Positions 1 through 9,043 of a stretch of 64,000 nucleotides of DNA are shown here, piece by piece; positions within the stretch are counted from its first letter, which is position 1; every line of letters starts with the position of its first letter. The translations under genes and the position numbers were made by a program. The stretch is taken from contig JAIPFF010000001.1 of assembly GCA_021736785.1 (NCBI GenBank), forward strand, positions 62,001 through 126,000, read 5' to 3'. The notes below the pieces were generated by a model. The model was not told the DNA's origin, did no database searches, and was given only the letters and a program-made list of their open reading frames with translations. This DNA comes from Thiohalocapsa sp. (lineage in GTDB: Bacteria; Pseudomonadota; Gammaproteobacteria; Chromatiales; Chromatiaceae).

Positions 1-328
1 TCTCGTCACCGCCGGCCTCGACGTAGAAATCCACGTGCAGCGGATCCCAGTGGTCGGCCATGAAGGTGGCATCGCCGTTGCCGAGTGCCACGTGCCCGGT
101 GGCGTATTCGATCTCTTGGATGGGTTTCACCTCGTAGCCGAGTTCTTCGAGTGCCTTGACCACGAGCAGCGTCTGGAAGGTCTCTTCGGCAATCGAGCTC
201 TGTAGCGGTTGTACTTCGATGCCCTCGCCCGGCAGCTCGGCGGCGAGCGCGCCTGCGCTCGCGAAGACCGCTGCCGAGAAGAGGAACGCGCGCAGGCCGG
301 GCTTCGGATCCGATGTCGGCTGAATCAT
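1..328 (-). CDS. proX: ProX-like glycine betaine substrate-binding protein (N-terminal part)
   Basis: Periplasmic binding protein of the ProU-type glycine betaine/proline betaine ABC importer; only the first 109 residues are in the window and the frame is open to the left edge. The product starts MIQPTSDPKPG, has a hydrophobic stretch ending ALAAE typical of a signal peptide, and then matches E. coli ProX closely (LPGEGIEVQPLQSS, EETFQTLLV, ALEELGYEV, GDATFMADHWDPLH). It is the last gene of a proV-proW-proX operon, 59 bases after proW. The tryptophan in DHW lies where ProX contributes to its aromatic ligand cage, though the full cage cannot be checked here. Alternative ligands such as choline or carnitine are possible. 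Confidence 0.9.
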   Translation of the reverse strand, partial: MIQPTSDPKPGLRAFLFSAAVFASAGALAAELPGEGIEVQPLQSSIAEETFQTLLVVKALEELGYEVKPIQEIEYATGHVALGNGDATFMADHWDPLHVDFYVEAGGDE

Positions 329-387
329 GGTTTCTCCGGTGGGTTGGTGAATGAGAGCGGGCCGTCGGCGCCGCTTTTCGCGGAGGC

Positions 388-1518
388 TCAGTGGCCGCGG
401 CGCCCGAATAAACCGGTGACCAGTCCGGCCGGGCCGGACTCGTACCAGTGTCGTGTGGGCTTGTCCCGGTCGGACTGCCCGAAGGCCTGGGTCATTCGGT
501 CGAGAATGATCGCCAGCAGCACGATGCCGACGCCGCCGATGGTGGCCAAGCCCATATCGAGCCGGCCGATACCGCGCAGCACCATCTGGCCGAGGCCGCC
601 GACGGCGATCATGGAGGCGATCACGACCATCGATAGCGCCAGCATCAGCGTCTGATTGACGCCGGCCATGATGGTCGGCATCGCCAGCGGCAACTGCACT
701 TTGAACAGCAACTGCTTCGGCGACGCCCCGAATGAGCGCGCCGCCTCGACCAGATCGCCCGGAACCTGGCGGATGCCGAGGTTGGTGAGCCGGATCAGGG
801 GCGGCAGCGCGAAGATGATGGTCACGACGACACCCGGCACGTTGCCGATGCCGAACAGCATCACGACCGGCACCAGGTAGACGAACGCGGGTGTCGTCTG
901 CATGGCATCGAGGATCGGCCGGATCAAGGATGCCGCGCGGTCGCTGCGCGCCAGCCAAATGCCCGTGGGCAGGCCGATGACCACGCAGAAGAAGACCGAG
1001 GTGAGCACCAGCGACAGTGTGACCATCGCCTCGGACCAGGCGCCGATCAGCCCGATGGCGGTCATCGACAAGACTGCGCCGATGCCCAGCGCCCGCCCGC
1101 CTGCCTGCCAGGCGAGCAGGCCCACGATGGCGAGCATGGCGATATCGGGCGTTGCCAGCAGCGCCGACTCGATGCCGCTGAGCGTGGTGTCGATGGGCCA
1201 GCGTACGGCCTGGAACACCGGACGGAAATTGTCCACCAGCCAGTCCAGGCCCTGATCCACCCAGATGCCGAGCGGAATGACCGGCTCCTGGAACGGGTGC
1301 AGCAGGTCCAGCGGGGTTTCGGGTACCGTGTCCGCGCCGGCGGAGAGCCAGTCGCCGGGCGTTGTCTCAGCGACGCCGCCGCCGCCGCCCCAGGGATCGG
1401 CGGTGTCCGTGCCCGCCGCCGACTCCGCGGGGCGGGGTGCCGGTTCGGCGGCACCTGCGGGCTCGGGGACCTCGGGCTCGATGCCGCTGGCCCAGGGGTT
1501 GCTGTGCTCGTTCGACAT
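388..1518 (-). CDS. proW: Glycine betaine/proline ABC transporter permease ProW
   Basis: Inner-membrane permease of the ProU-type osmoprotectant importer, 376 residues. The N-terminal third is a Pro/Ala/Glu-rich cytoplasmic tail (about residues 1-70) followed by an amphipathic region as in E. coli ProW, then about six membrane helices. The coupling loop reads [20 protein letters not shown], and the C-terminal part ([19 protein letters not shown]) is almost identical to E. coli ProW. The start MSNEHSN is preferred because it lies one base after the proV stop, implying translational coupling; a longer frame upstream overlaps proV and has no ProW-like sequence. Confidence 0.95.
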   Translation of the reverse strand: MSNEHSNPWASGIEPEVPEPAGAAEPAPRPAESAAGTDTADPWGGGGGVAETTPGDWLSAGADTVPETPLDLLHPFQEPVIPLGIWVDQGLDWLVDNFRPVFQAVRWPIDTTLSGIESALLATPDIAMLAIVGLLAWQAGGRALGIGAVLSMTAIGLIGAWSEAMVTLSLVLTSVFFCVVIGLPTGIWLARSDRAASLIRPILDAMQTTPAFVYLVPVVMLFGIGNVPGVVVTIIFALPPLIRLTNLGIRQVPGDLVEAARSFGASPKQLLFKVQLPLAMPTIMAGVNQTLMLALSMVVIASMIAVGGLGQMVLRGIGRLDMGLATIGGVGIVLLAIILDRMTQAFGQSDRDKPTRHWYESGPAGLVTGLFGRRGH

Positions 1519-1519
1519 A

Positions 1520-2725
1520 TCAGCTCTCGCGGTCCAGGGTTTCCAGCAGGCAGGCCTTGGTGATGACGCCGCGATAGCGGTTGTCGGTGTCCACGACCGG
1601 CACCCCGCAGGCACTGCCGGCGACGGTGCCGAGCAGCTCGCTGACAGGCGTCTCGGCGTCGAGGGCCGGAACGTCGGCGATGAATGCGTGGCTCAGGCGC
1701 GGCTCGGGGCGGCGCAGCTCCTGCTGCAAAGAGTCCAGCGAGACCACTCCGTGGAAATGCTGGCCCTTGTCGATCACGTAGCCGTAATCGCGGTCGTGGT
1801 CGCGCAGGCGCTGCAGCGCGGCGCGGATGCCGTCGTCGTGGCGCTCGATCACGGTGACCTGAGTCCTGCGGGCAATGTCGCCGGCTTTGAACACGTTGGC
1901 CACGTCCACCCCGCGGAAGAAGGAGCGGACGTAGTCGTCGGCCGGGTTGCGCAGAATCTCGTCCGGCGTGCCCACCTGCACGACGCGCCCGCCTTCCATG
2001 ATGGCGATGCGGTCGCCGATGCGCATGGCCTCGTCCAGGTCGTGGGAGATAAAGACAATGGTGCGGGTGCTGTCCTCCTGCAGTTTCAGCAGTTCTTCCT
2101 GCATTTCGCTGCGGATGAGTGGATCGAGCGCCGAAAAGGCCTCGTCCATCAACATCACGGACGGGTCGTTGGCCAGAGCGCGGGCGAGCCCGACCCGCTG
2201 CTGCATGCCGCCGGAGAGCTCGTCCGGATAGCTGTCGGTATAGGGCTTGAGCCCGACTTGGTCGAGTGCGGCCACGGCGCGCGCCTCGCGCTCGCCGCGG
2301 CCGACGCCGGCCAGCTCCAAGCCGAAAGCGGCGTTTTCGCCGACGGTCAGATGGGGCATCAGCGCGAACGACTGAAACACCATGCTCATGTCGCGCCGGC
2401 GCAGCTCCAGCAACTCGTCCGCATTCATCGCGGCGATGTCCCGGCCATCGACCACGACCTTGCCGGCGCTGGGCTCGATCAGCCGGTTCAGCAAACGGAC
2501 CAAGGTGGACTTGCCGGACCCGGACAGCCCCATGACCACGAAGATCTCGCCCTCGCGGATCGAGAAGCCCGCATCGCAGACGCCGACGGTCTGGCCTGTT
2601 CGATCGAAGATTGCGTCCTTGTCGACGCCCTCGCGCAGCAGCGTCAGCGCTTCTTGCGGACGGTCGCCGAAAATCTTGTACAGGTGCTCGACAACGACTT
2701 TGTCTCGCATTGTTGTTTGCCGCAT
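1520..2725 (-). CDS. proV: Glycine betaine/proline ABC transporter ATP-binding protein ProV
   Basis: ATPase of the ProU osmoprotectant importer, 401 residues. It carries the family N-terminus ([13 protein letters not shown]), Walker [11 protein letters not shown]-loop FQSFALMPH, signature LSGGMQQR, Walker [14 protein letters not shown] and switch [10 protein letters not shown] pair of CBS domains occupies about residues 275-395; in OpuA-type transporters such domains sense ionic strength, so osmotic gating is a reasonable inference. The second methionine (MRDKVVV, start at 2710) is an equally possible start, since neither has a clear ribosome binding site. First gene of the proVWX operon; the 374 bases before it must hold the promoter, but I could not pick a convincing one. 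Confidence 0.95.
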   Translation of the reverse strand: MRQTTMRDKVVVEHLYKIFGDRPQEALTLLREGVDKDAIFDRTGQTVGVCDAGFSIREGEIFVVMGLSGSGKSTLVRLLNRLIEPSAGKVVVDGRDIAAMNADELLELRRRDMSMVFQSFALMPHLTVGENAAFGLELAGVGRGEREARAVAALDQVGLKPYTDSYPDELSGGMQQRVGLARALANDPSVMLMDEAFSALDPLIRSEMQEELLKLQEDSTRTIVFISHDLDEAMRIGDRIAIMEGGRVVQVGTPDEILRNPADDYVRSFFRGVDVANVFKAGDIARRTQVTVIERHDDGIRAALQRLRDHDRDYGYVIDKGQHFHGVVSLDSLQQELRRPEPRLSHAFIADVPALDAETPVSELLGTVAGSACGVPVVDTDNRYRGVITKACLLETLDRES

Positions 2726-3057
2726 CCGCGAACGAGCCGATGCGCTCCGGTTGACGACGACAGCGAGCCGCGCGCTAGGGCGGATGCGCGACGACCGGTC
2801 CGGGTCGTGTGCCGGCCTTCAGCCGGCCTTTGAACTGTACTGTCGTCTTTTTTGATCGCGCTGCACGCTCCCGTGGAGACCTGCACCGCTGACTGGCAGC
2901 CCGCTCGCTTCGCGTGCGGGAACTGGACGGCCGGCGGCAAGCGCGCCGGACTGCTGAGATGGTCGACATCTCGAAATCGTTGCCGCTCCCGGCGACATCG
3001 ACGCCGGCGAGCAGGAAAAAGCCTATGCAGGCTAAAGATACGCTCCCTCGCTGTCAA
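2726..3057. other. Intergenic region upstream of proV
   Basis: No supportable gene. On the minus strand this must contain the proVWX promoter, while the minus-strand porin gene ends to its right. Short open frames here lack a ribosome binding site and any recognisable motif. A T6 run at about 2850-2855 is the only low-complexity feature. Confidence 0.5.
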
Positions 3058-3090
3058 ACCGGCGGGGCGCCGTGCAGGCGCCCCGCCGGT
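3056..3090 (-). terminator. Hairpin terminator downstream of the porin gene
   Basis: A perfect 14-bp inverted repeat (ACCGGCGGGGCGCC at 3058-3071 and its complement at 3077-3090) with a 5-base loop sits 10 bases after the porin stop. On the minus strand the stem is followed by only a short TTT run, so it is a strong hairpin with a weak U-tract. Confidence 0.65.
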
Positions 3091-3099
3091 CCGCCCGGC

Positions 3100-4554
3100 T
3101 CAGAAGTAATAGCCGAAGTTGATGTTGAGGCGGTAGTTCCAGCGGTCGTTGCCGTTGACGCCGAAATCGCCGGCGCCGGCGAACAGATTGCTGTAGTCGT
3201 CGCCGTTGTCGCCGACGAAGAAGTTGCCGTTGGACCAGGCCATATCGCTGTAGATGTACCAGCCGCCGCGGGCCCAGGCGGCGCCGACGATAAACATCTC
3301 GCTGTCGTTGAAGTCGTCGTCGGCCTTGATGATGTTGCTGTACTCGACATACGGACGCACTGAGTCCAGCCAAGGAATGCGGTTGGTCTCGTACAGATAG
3401 CTCAACGAGACGGCCGGGATCCAAGCATCGGCGGCCACCGGCCAGGCGAAATCGAACGCGCCCATCGGGATCAGCTCATCGGTGCCGAGCGCGTTGTCGT
3501 CGTCGATGTCGAGCTTATAGCGCGTCAGCTGGGTAGCGAGCAGCCAGTTGTTCCAGCTGTTCGTCATATGGACCGAAGCGGCCCAGTGGCTGCCGTCGTC
3601 GGCGCGCCGGCCCTTGAGCTGCCCGTATTGCAGCGAACCGCCGATCTCGGTCGGGACTGCGATGTCTTCGAGTGCGTAGATGGCGCGGATGTTGAACTGA
3701 TTACGCTCTTCGTAACCATTCGGCGCTGAACCGACCACGTTGCCGTCTTCGTCGACGGCGGAGTCCCAAATTACCGCATCGTACGAGTAGCGGGCGCTGT
3801 CTCGGCTTGTGCCGTTACCGTCCCACTCGCTGCGCGCGTAGTAGCCGAAGTCCAGGCGCAAGTCGCCGACGGAGGTGCTGTACTTGATGCCCAGATCCAT
3901 ATCGTCCGCCAGGCCCACGTAGTAGTGCTGATCGAAGAACCAGCTCTGGGAGACCCCGTAGGGGCCGGGACCGAAGGGCACACGGTTGACGCCGACCTGC
4001 AATTGGCTGCCGTCGTCGAAGTCCCATCCGAGCCAGCCCGTGTGGACGAAGTTGTAGCCGTCGTACCAGCGGTACTCGAGCTTGCCGACGAGGTTCTCGT
4101 ACTTCAGATCCGCATTGATGCGGAAGGTCTCGAGCTCGAAGTTGCCGCCGTTGCCGCCGCGGCTCGGGCCGTTGCCGCGGCCGGGGTAGTCGCCGAGCAC
4201 GTAGTTGGCGCGCAGCGCACCGCCGATGGTGAGCGGGCCGAAAGTGATCTTGTCGGCAGGGGGCGGGGCGGCAGTGATTTCGGGCTCGGGCTCGGGCTGC
4301 GTTTGTGCGCTCGGCGCCGCGGGCGCATCGATGGGCTCTGCTGCGCCCTCGGCGAGCTGCATTCTCGCCTCCGCGAGCTGCCGCTCGAGCTCGGCGATGC
4401 GCTGTTGCAGGGCGGTTTCGTCGGCCGCGAATCCGGCGGTCGGAAAGGCCAGCGAGGCGGCGAGTGCGGGAAGTGCGATCAGCAGTACGCGCGAGGACGC
4501 GCGTTGCCGGTCGGCGTTCTTGCTGGGGTTTGCGCAATGCGCGATGGAAGACAT
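3100..4554 (-). CDS. Outer-membrane porin with N-terminal coiled coil
   Basis: A 484-residue predicted outer-membrane beta-barrel. The start MSSIAHCANPSKN is chosen because an AGGTG ribosome site precedes it. A basic N-terminus and hydrophobic segment ending GFAADE look like a signal peptide. A short heptad region (LQQRIAELERQLAEARMQLA) follows, then a Pro/Glu linker and a long series of alternating aromatic/hydrophilic strands ending FGYYF, the terminal phenylalanine expected for BAM-dependent barrels. The coiled coil before the barrel recalls periplasm-spanning trimeric porins and the OprO/OprP-like group. Substrate cannot be inferred. It is monocistronic, divergent from the mechanosensitive channel, with a 17-bp inverted repeat in its upstream region. 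Confidence 0.8.
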   Translation of the reverse strand: MSSIAHCANPSKNADRQRASSRVLLIALPALAASLAFPTAGFAADETALQQRIAELERQLAEARMQLAEGAAEPIDAPAAPSAQTQPEPEPEITAAPPPADKITFGPLTIGGALRANYVLGDYPGRGNGPSRGGNGGNFELETFRINADLKYENLVGKLEYRWYDGYNFVHTGWLGWDFDDGSQLQVGVNRVPFGPGPYGVSQSWFFDQHYYVGLADDMDLGIKYSTSVGDLRLDFGYYARSEWDGNGTSRDSARYSYDAVIWDSAVDEDGNVVGSAPNGYEERNQFNIRAIYALEDIAVPTEIGGSLQYGQLKGRRADDGSHWAASVHMTNSWNNWLLATQLTRYKLDIDDDNALGTDELIPMGAFDFAWPVAADAWIPAVSLSYLYETNRIPWLDSVRPYVEYSNIIKADDDFNDSEMFIVGAAWARGGWYIYSDMAWSNGNFFVGDNGDDYSNLFAGAGDFGVNGNDRWNYRLNINFGYYF

Positions 4555-4612
4555 AGGCACCTGTCGGGTTGCTGTTGCTCCGAAGTTTGATCTCGTGGCG
4601 ATTTCGCAACGA

Positions 4613-4629
4613 GTGTAATTAAAATACAC
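4613..4629. promoter_or_regulatory. Candidate operator upstream of the porin gene
   Basis: GTGTA-N7-TACAC inverted repeat in an AT-rich core, 59 bases before the porin start and within the divergent porin/channel intergenic region. The minus strand reads TATTTTAATTA here, a possible -10 region for the porin, so a bound protein would overlap the promoter. Assignment rests on sequence symmetry only. Confidence 0.35.
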
Positions 4630-4801
4630 GTGATTGTTGCGCGTGTGCAACTCGCGTTACGGCGCTGCACCTTGTCCGTTCGCGGGCCGGTACCCGGCGA
4701 GGCTGTGCTAGGCTTCGGCGCGTTATCCGCGCGCCCGCCGACCGTCGCCGTTGGAGCTTGCGGGGCGCGCAACCCGGAACGCGCGTGCGAATATCGGCGT
4801 C

Positions 4802-6343
4802 ATGATCGAGCTCGTCCAAACCTTCGGCCAGCATCACTGGCAGCTGCTGCCGCCCCTGCTGCTGCTGTTGCTGCTGTTGCGTATCGGAAGCCGCCGCGTC
4901 GGCGAGCGCACCCTTGCCGAGCGCTTTCCGCGGCTGGTGGCGGGCTTCGACGTCTTGTTGCTGCCGTTGGCTTGTCTGGTTGCCGGCACTCTGGCGCGTG
5001 TTGCAAATCGCGCTTTCGGGGTGCCGGCGCTTGATCCGTCCCTGCGCTCTCTGACCCTTTTGCTCGCACTGCTGGTCACCGGCTGGGCGCTGGCGCGGCT
5101 CATCGAAGTGGCGCTGCTGCTGCGTTCCAAGCAGAACCTCGGCGAGCGCATGCCGAAACTGGTCATCGGGCTGATTTACAGCGCGCTGCTGCTGGCTGCG
5201 CTCGGCTTGTACCTGTGGCAGCGGGGCTATTCGTTTACCGGCGTCTGGGTATCCACCGGTGTTGCGGCGGCGGTGCTCGGCTTCGCACTGCAGCGCACCT
5301 TGGGCGATCTATTCTCGGGCATCGCCCTCGGCATGGAGCGGCCGTTTCGACTCGGCGACTGGTTACAGATGGACGACGGCACGCTGGGGCAGGTGGTGGA
5401 CATGAACTGGCGCGCGACGCACCTGCGCGATTGGGACAATTCGACGCATATCGTACCCAATTCCCGCATGGCCGGGCAGGCGTTGAAGAACCTGCACAAC
5501 GAAAACCATCTCTACGCGCCCTGGTACTTCATCAAGATTCCGGCCGAGGTCGACCCGCGCTTCGCCACGGCGCTGCTGTTGGACGCGGCGCTGCGCTGCG
5601 AGAGCATTCTGAAGTTTCCGAACCCCATCGTACGGCTGGCCGACGGCTCCAGCGTGCCCTACAGCTATATGGTCTGGGTGCACCTGAAGAATTATCCGAG
5701 CGTGTTCCGCGCGCGAGAGGAGCTTTTTCGCCAAATCCATCGCGGCTTGAGCGAGGCCGGTATCGAAGTGGCGCCGCAAGTGACCGAGATGCGTACGCGG
5801 CGCGCGCGCGTCACTGCCGCGGAGCCGCCGACCATCGCGCTCGCCCTGAAGAGCACCGACTTCGCCAGCTATCTGACCGATGACGAATTGGTGCAGATCG
5901 CCGCGCGCAGCGAGTACCGCCACTACGATGCCGCGCAGGTGCTGCTCGCCGAGGGTGCCGTCAGCGACGCGTTCTATGTGGTCGCCGGCGGGTTGGTCGA
6001 CTCGGCGGTGCGCCTGCAGGACGGCTCGCGGAAGGTGGTGGAGACCCTGGGCCCCGGCAAGCATTTCGGGATTACCGGGATGCTGACTATGGAGCCGAGT
6101 TTTCTGGAATACATCGCCAGCACCGACATCACGGTCATCCGGGTGGAGCTCGACGTGCTGCGCAGCGTTGTCGACGCGCGGCCCGAGCTGGCGGTGCATC
6201 TCGCCTCCGTCGTCAAAGAGCGCCTGGACGCGGCCGAGGCCGCGCGCGTGCAGAGCCGGCGACACGTGCGTCCCCTGACAATGCGCGACATCCGTAACGC
6301 CATCGAGCGCCGACTGCGCTTGAAGCGAGGCGGCGAGCGCTGA
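4802..6343 (+). CDS. MscS-family mechanosensitive channel fused to a cyclic-nucleotide-binding domain
   Basis: A 513-residue inner-membrane protein. Four hydrophobic segments (about residues 10-30, 40-65, 75-105, 120-145) lead into the MscS pore helix and beta domain: GVAAAVLGFALQRTLGDLFSG, then MERPFRLGDWLQMDDGTLGQV and VPNSRMAGQ. The C-terminal 150 residues form a cNMP-binding domain (LLAEGAVSDAFYVVAGGLVD, VETLGPGKHFGITGMLTMEP), comparable to cNMP-gated bacterial channels related to MscS. The expected role is a tension- or ligand-modulated efflux pore. The start at 4802 gives a family-like N-terminus but has no strong ribosome site. It is divergent from the porin and within 3 kb of the betaine importer, an osmotic theme. 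Confidence 0.9.
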   Translation: MIELVQTFGQHHWQLLPPLLLLLLLLRIGSRRVGERTLAERFPRLVAGFDVLLLPLACLVAGTLARVANRAFGVPALDPSLRSLTLLLALLVTGWALARLIEVALLLRSKQNLGERMPKLVIGLIYSALLLAALGLYLWQRGYSFTGVWVSTGVAAAVLGFALQRTLGDLFSGIALGMERPFRLGDWLQMDDGTLGQVVDMNWRATHLRDWDNSTHIVPNSRMAGQALKNLHNENHLYAPWYFIKIPAEVDPRFATALLLDAALRCESILKFPNPIVRLADGSSVPYSYMVWVHLKNYPSVFRAREELFRQIHRGLSEAGIEVAPQVTEMRTRRARVTAAEPPTIALALKSTDFASYLTDDELVQIAARSEYRHYDAAQVLLAEGAVSDAFYVVAGGLVDSAVRLQDGSRKVVETLGPGKHFGITGMLTMEPSFLEYIASTDITVIRVELDVLRSVVDARPELAVHLASVVKERLDAAEAARVQSRRHVRPLTMRDIRNAIERRLRLKRGGER

Positions 6344-6936
6344 GCGACGGCGCGGGGGAAGGCTCCGCAGGCGCAGTTCGGATTCGTTTGTCGTTGCTCT
6401 GGTCTGTCGGACGCGGCCGATGCTCAGTCGGCGAAGGGGCGGTGGCCGATCGTCGTCACCGGCCGGGAGCCCCACTGGATACTCCGGCGTTGATCGCTGC
6501 GCTTCCTGGATGATCCTCGAGGCGTGTTCGGCGGCCGCGGCAGCATCCGTACCATCGTGCGGCCGAGGACGCGCCGCGGGTCCATCGCTTCTCGGTAGCG
6601 CATTCCTCGCCCGACGACACGCGTCTGATCCTGTTCGACACGACGGTCCAAGACGGAGATACCGGCGGCCCGCTGGTCCATCATCGCGGATGGCCATACC
6701 GTGGGGGCGTCAGCGGCCCCTTCGAGCCGGGAGAGGTCGTCCGCGGGAGAACCGACTGGGAGCGCCGGCCGCCGCGCGTGCCACCGCAAACAGCCGCCGC
6801 CGATGTTGTAGCAGCCTGTGTAATCCCCCATTTGCTTAGGCGGCATCCGACGATGCCGCCGCCGCCGGTTGCCGCGGCAGCGGCCGGGCTCGCCGGGATG
6901 CAGCGGCTTTCTTGTCTCAATCATCCGGAGCTCCAC
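6344..6936. other. 593-base interval without a supportable gene
   Basis: Open frames exist on both strands, but none has a ribosome binding site plus recognisable protein. A plus-strand frame running from about 6590 into the YceI gene (containing LILFDTTVQDGDTGGPLVHH) has coding-like composition and could be a decayed gene remnant; it has no clear start. An 8-bp hairpin (GGCGGCAT at 6839-6846, complement at 6853-6860) lies near its end. Confidence 0.35.
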
Positions 6937-7536
6937 ATGCGATTCTCTTTCCCTGCCGTCATCGGTTCTCTTGCGCTGTCCGCTGCCTTGGTCGCCGGCC
7001 CCGCGGCGGCGGCCTGGACCATGGACCCCGCGCGTTCCCACCTGGCCTTTATATCGATCAAGGCGAAGGATGTGGGGGAGGTGCATAGCTTCACCGAAAT
7101 GTCCGGCACCATCGGCGAGGACGGCATGGTGACCGTCTCCATGCTGCTCGACAGCGTCGAAACGCTGATCCCGATTCGCAACGAGCGGATGCGCGAAATG
7201 CTGTTCGAGACCACCAACTACAAAGACGCGACGCTGACGGCCAAGATCGACCCGGCCATCATCGCCGGCATGCAGCCCGGAGACATCGCGGTGATCGTTG
7301 CCGAGGGTAATCTGACCCTGCACGGTCAGACGCAGCCGATGGTCGTCGAAATGCAGGCAGCGAAAGTCACGGCGGATACGGTAATGGTGGCCGCGGTCAA
7401 GCCGCTGCTGATCGATGCGGCGAAGTTCGGCATGAGCGACGGAGTCGAAAAGCTGCGCGAAATCGCGGGCCTCGAAAGCATCAGCAATGCGGTGCCCGTG
7501 AGCTTCGTCATGACCTTCGTCGACGTGGCCGAATAA
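6937..7536 (+). CDS. YceI-like periplasmic lipid-binding family protein
   Basis: A 199-residue secreted protein of the YceI/lipocalin-fold family, whose characterised members bind polyisoprenoids or other amphiphiles in the periplasm. The start MRFSFPAV follows a GGAG ribosome site at 6926-6929. The signal peptide ends near AAAAWTMD. The mature protein has the family pattern WTMDPARSHLAF at the start, an LDSVET region, the motif MREMLFETTNY, a NLTLHGQTQPM strand and the C-terminal VPVSFVMTFV. Single gene, convergent with the lipoprotein hydrolase. The ligand is unknown. Confidence 0.88.
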   Translation: MRFSFPAVIGSLALSAALVAGPAAAAWTMDPARSHLAFISIKAKDVGEVHSFTEMSGTIGEDGMVTVSMLLDSVETLIPIRNERMREMLFETTNYKDATLTAKIDPAIIAGMQPGDIAVIVAEGNLTLHGQTQPMVVEMQAAKVTADTVMVAAVKPLLIDAAKFGMSDGVEKLREIAGLESISNAVPVSFVMTFVDVAE

Positions 7537-7563
7537 GCCCCGCGGCGTTTCCCGGGCCCGCCC

Positions 7564-7585
7564 GCGCGCCCGTGCTCGGGCGCGC
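7564..7585. terminator. Hairpin between convergent YceI and hydrolase genes
   Basis: Perfect 9-bp stem GCGCGCCCG / CGGGCGCGC with loop TGCT, placed 27 bases after the YceI stop and 12 bases from the hydrolase stop. There is no T-tract on either side, so it may act as a bidirectional 3' end or only as a protective hairpin. Confidence 0.45.
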
Positions 7586-7597
7586 CGGGGGCAAGCT

Positions 7598-8920
7598 CTA
7601 CTGCGCCGGCGGAAATTTCCAGACCATGGGGCCGCTGCGCAAGAGCTCCCGTCCGGGATCGCCCAGCTTTTTCCGATACCGTAGCATTGCAATGACGTCG
7701 GAGCTCACCCGCGGATTGGTGGTGAAATAGGAATGTCCGAAGGCATCCGTGCGCTTGCCTTCGTAGACGATGAGGTCGATCTTGCCCATCCTGCTCAGAT
7801 ACAGCTGGCTCTCCTCGGAGATATCTTCTGCGCGCAGATTGCCGATTCGGCTCTCGCTGCGAAACAGGATGCGCGAGACCAGCAGGGCCCGATCGCTCGG
7901 CGATGCATAGATCGTCAGCCTGCCGTGCAGCGATCGCGGCAGCCGTCCGCTCGGCCAGACGGAGATCAGATCCGGGTCGGATACGTGGCTGGTGATCGCC
8001 TGGGCGCCGACGTCCACGTCGATATCCGGCGAGAACAGAATGACATTGTCGATGTTCAGCGCATCCACGGGCTCCTTCCCCGCGGAAATCGATTCAAGCA
8101 GCAATTCCCTCAGCGCATCGAGCAGCAGCGACGTGCCCCGGCTGTGGGCGAGCAATTGCACGCGCTCTACGCCCGGCGTCGTCGCCAGCATTCGGATGGT
8201 CTTCTTAAGATGCCCCACCGCATAGCGTGCGGATTCCGTCGTGCTGCTGTAGGAGATCAGGAAGTTGCCCGAAGATGACGCAGGCCAGGTGAAAAAGCTG
8301 CATAGCGATTCACGGCCGAGGAAGTGGCACAGCTCGGCGGTGGTGAATGCGGCCGTCTCGAATGTTTCATTGAAGCCATGAACGTAAAGGATGACTTCTT
8401 TGCGCGGTGCATCGGCGAGTCGCTGCTGGATCTCGGACCGTAGCGTGTCTTTCGCAGCCCGATGCAATTGCATCGTTTCGGGCTGCCGATACACGTTCGC
8501 GGCTGCATCCAGGCTGATGTGGTACGGCTCGCGCGGGAACGCGCCGAGCTCCGTCACCCGCCCGAGTGCGAGCTCCACAGGCTGCGCCCGCTGCGAGGCT
8601 TTACTTTCTCTGACCAGATCGTCCCACTGCATGTCGGCGCCGATGCGCACCCGTGCCGTGCCGAAAGTGATTCGGTCGGCGCGCTCTTCGCCGTACGGGA
8701 GCGTGCTCTCCGGCTCTGTTTCCGCACGCCGATCGGTGATGTAGAGCAGGTCGATATCGTTGCTGGCCGGCCGTGGCGCTGACGCCGGATAGAGGGTCTC
8801 GCCGCCCGGCTGCTGATACAGCACGGGCGTCGGCATCAGTGCACGGGGTGCGCCGGCGCAGCCGCCGAGCAGTGTTGCCGCGGCGACAAGTGCGAGCAGG
8901 CCTGTGACATTACGGATCAT
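7598..8920 (-). CDS. DUF900-type alpha/beta hydrolase lipoprotein
   Basis: A 440-residue predicted lipoprotein. A signal sequence ends in the lipobox LLGGC (Cys21). The rest matches the DUF900 alpha/beta-hydrolase family: LLYITDRR, then VILYVHGFNETFE for the oxyanion region, FTWPAS, and the nucleophile elbow LLAHSRGT with serine about 80 residues after the first strand. Later acidic and histidine residues (FSPDIDVD and the C-terminal FGHSYFTTNP) could complete a triad. The substrate is not known for this family. Transcribed alone; a start at 8920 gives a normal signal peptide. It is probably anchored to the outer membrane, since the residue after Cys is Ala rather than Asp. Confidence 0.85.
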   Translation of the reverse strand: MIRNVTGLLALVAAATLLGGCAGAPRALMPTPVLYQQPGGETLYPASAPRPASNDIDLLYITDRRAETEPESTLPYGEERADRITFGTARVRIGADMQWDDLVRESKASQRAQPVELALGRVTELGAFPREPYHISLDAAANVYRQPETMQLHRAAKDTLRSEIQQRLADAPRKEVILYVHGFNETFETAAFTTAELCHFLGRESLCSFFTWPASSSGNFLISYSSTTESARYAVGHLKKTIRMLATTPGVERVQLLAHSRGTSLLLDALRELLLESISAGKEPVDALNIDNVILFSPDIDVDVGAQAITSHVSDPDLISVWPSGRLPRSLHGRLTIYASPSDRALLVSRILFRSESRIGNLRAEDISEESQLYLSRMGKIDLIVYEGKRTDAFGHSYFTTNPRVSSDVIAMLRYRKKLGDPGRELLRSGPMVWKFPPAQ

Positions 8921-9043
8921 GGATACGACTCCCGGTGAATACCGACTACGTCGAGAAGCGATGCTATCCCCGGATGCAGGGGAGCCTTTCTTTTCCGCCC
9001 GCCGACATCGGTTCCGGGCGTGCGGTGGCGCCGGTCTCGAGTC

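Noticed and set aside
6424-7692. 422-codon minus-strand open frame across the YceI gene
   Set aside because: Composition is that of an antisense frame, and the YceI protein on the other strand is a clear family member with signal peptide and ribosome site.
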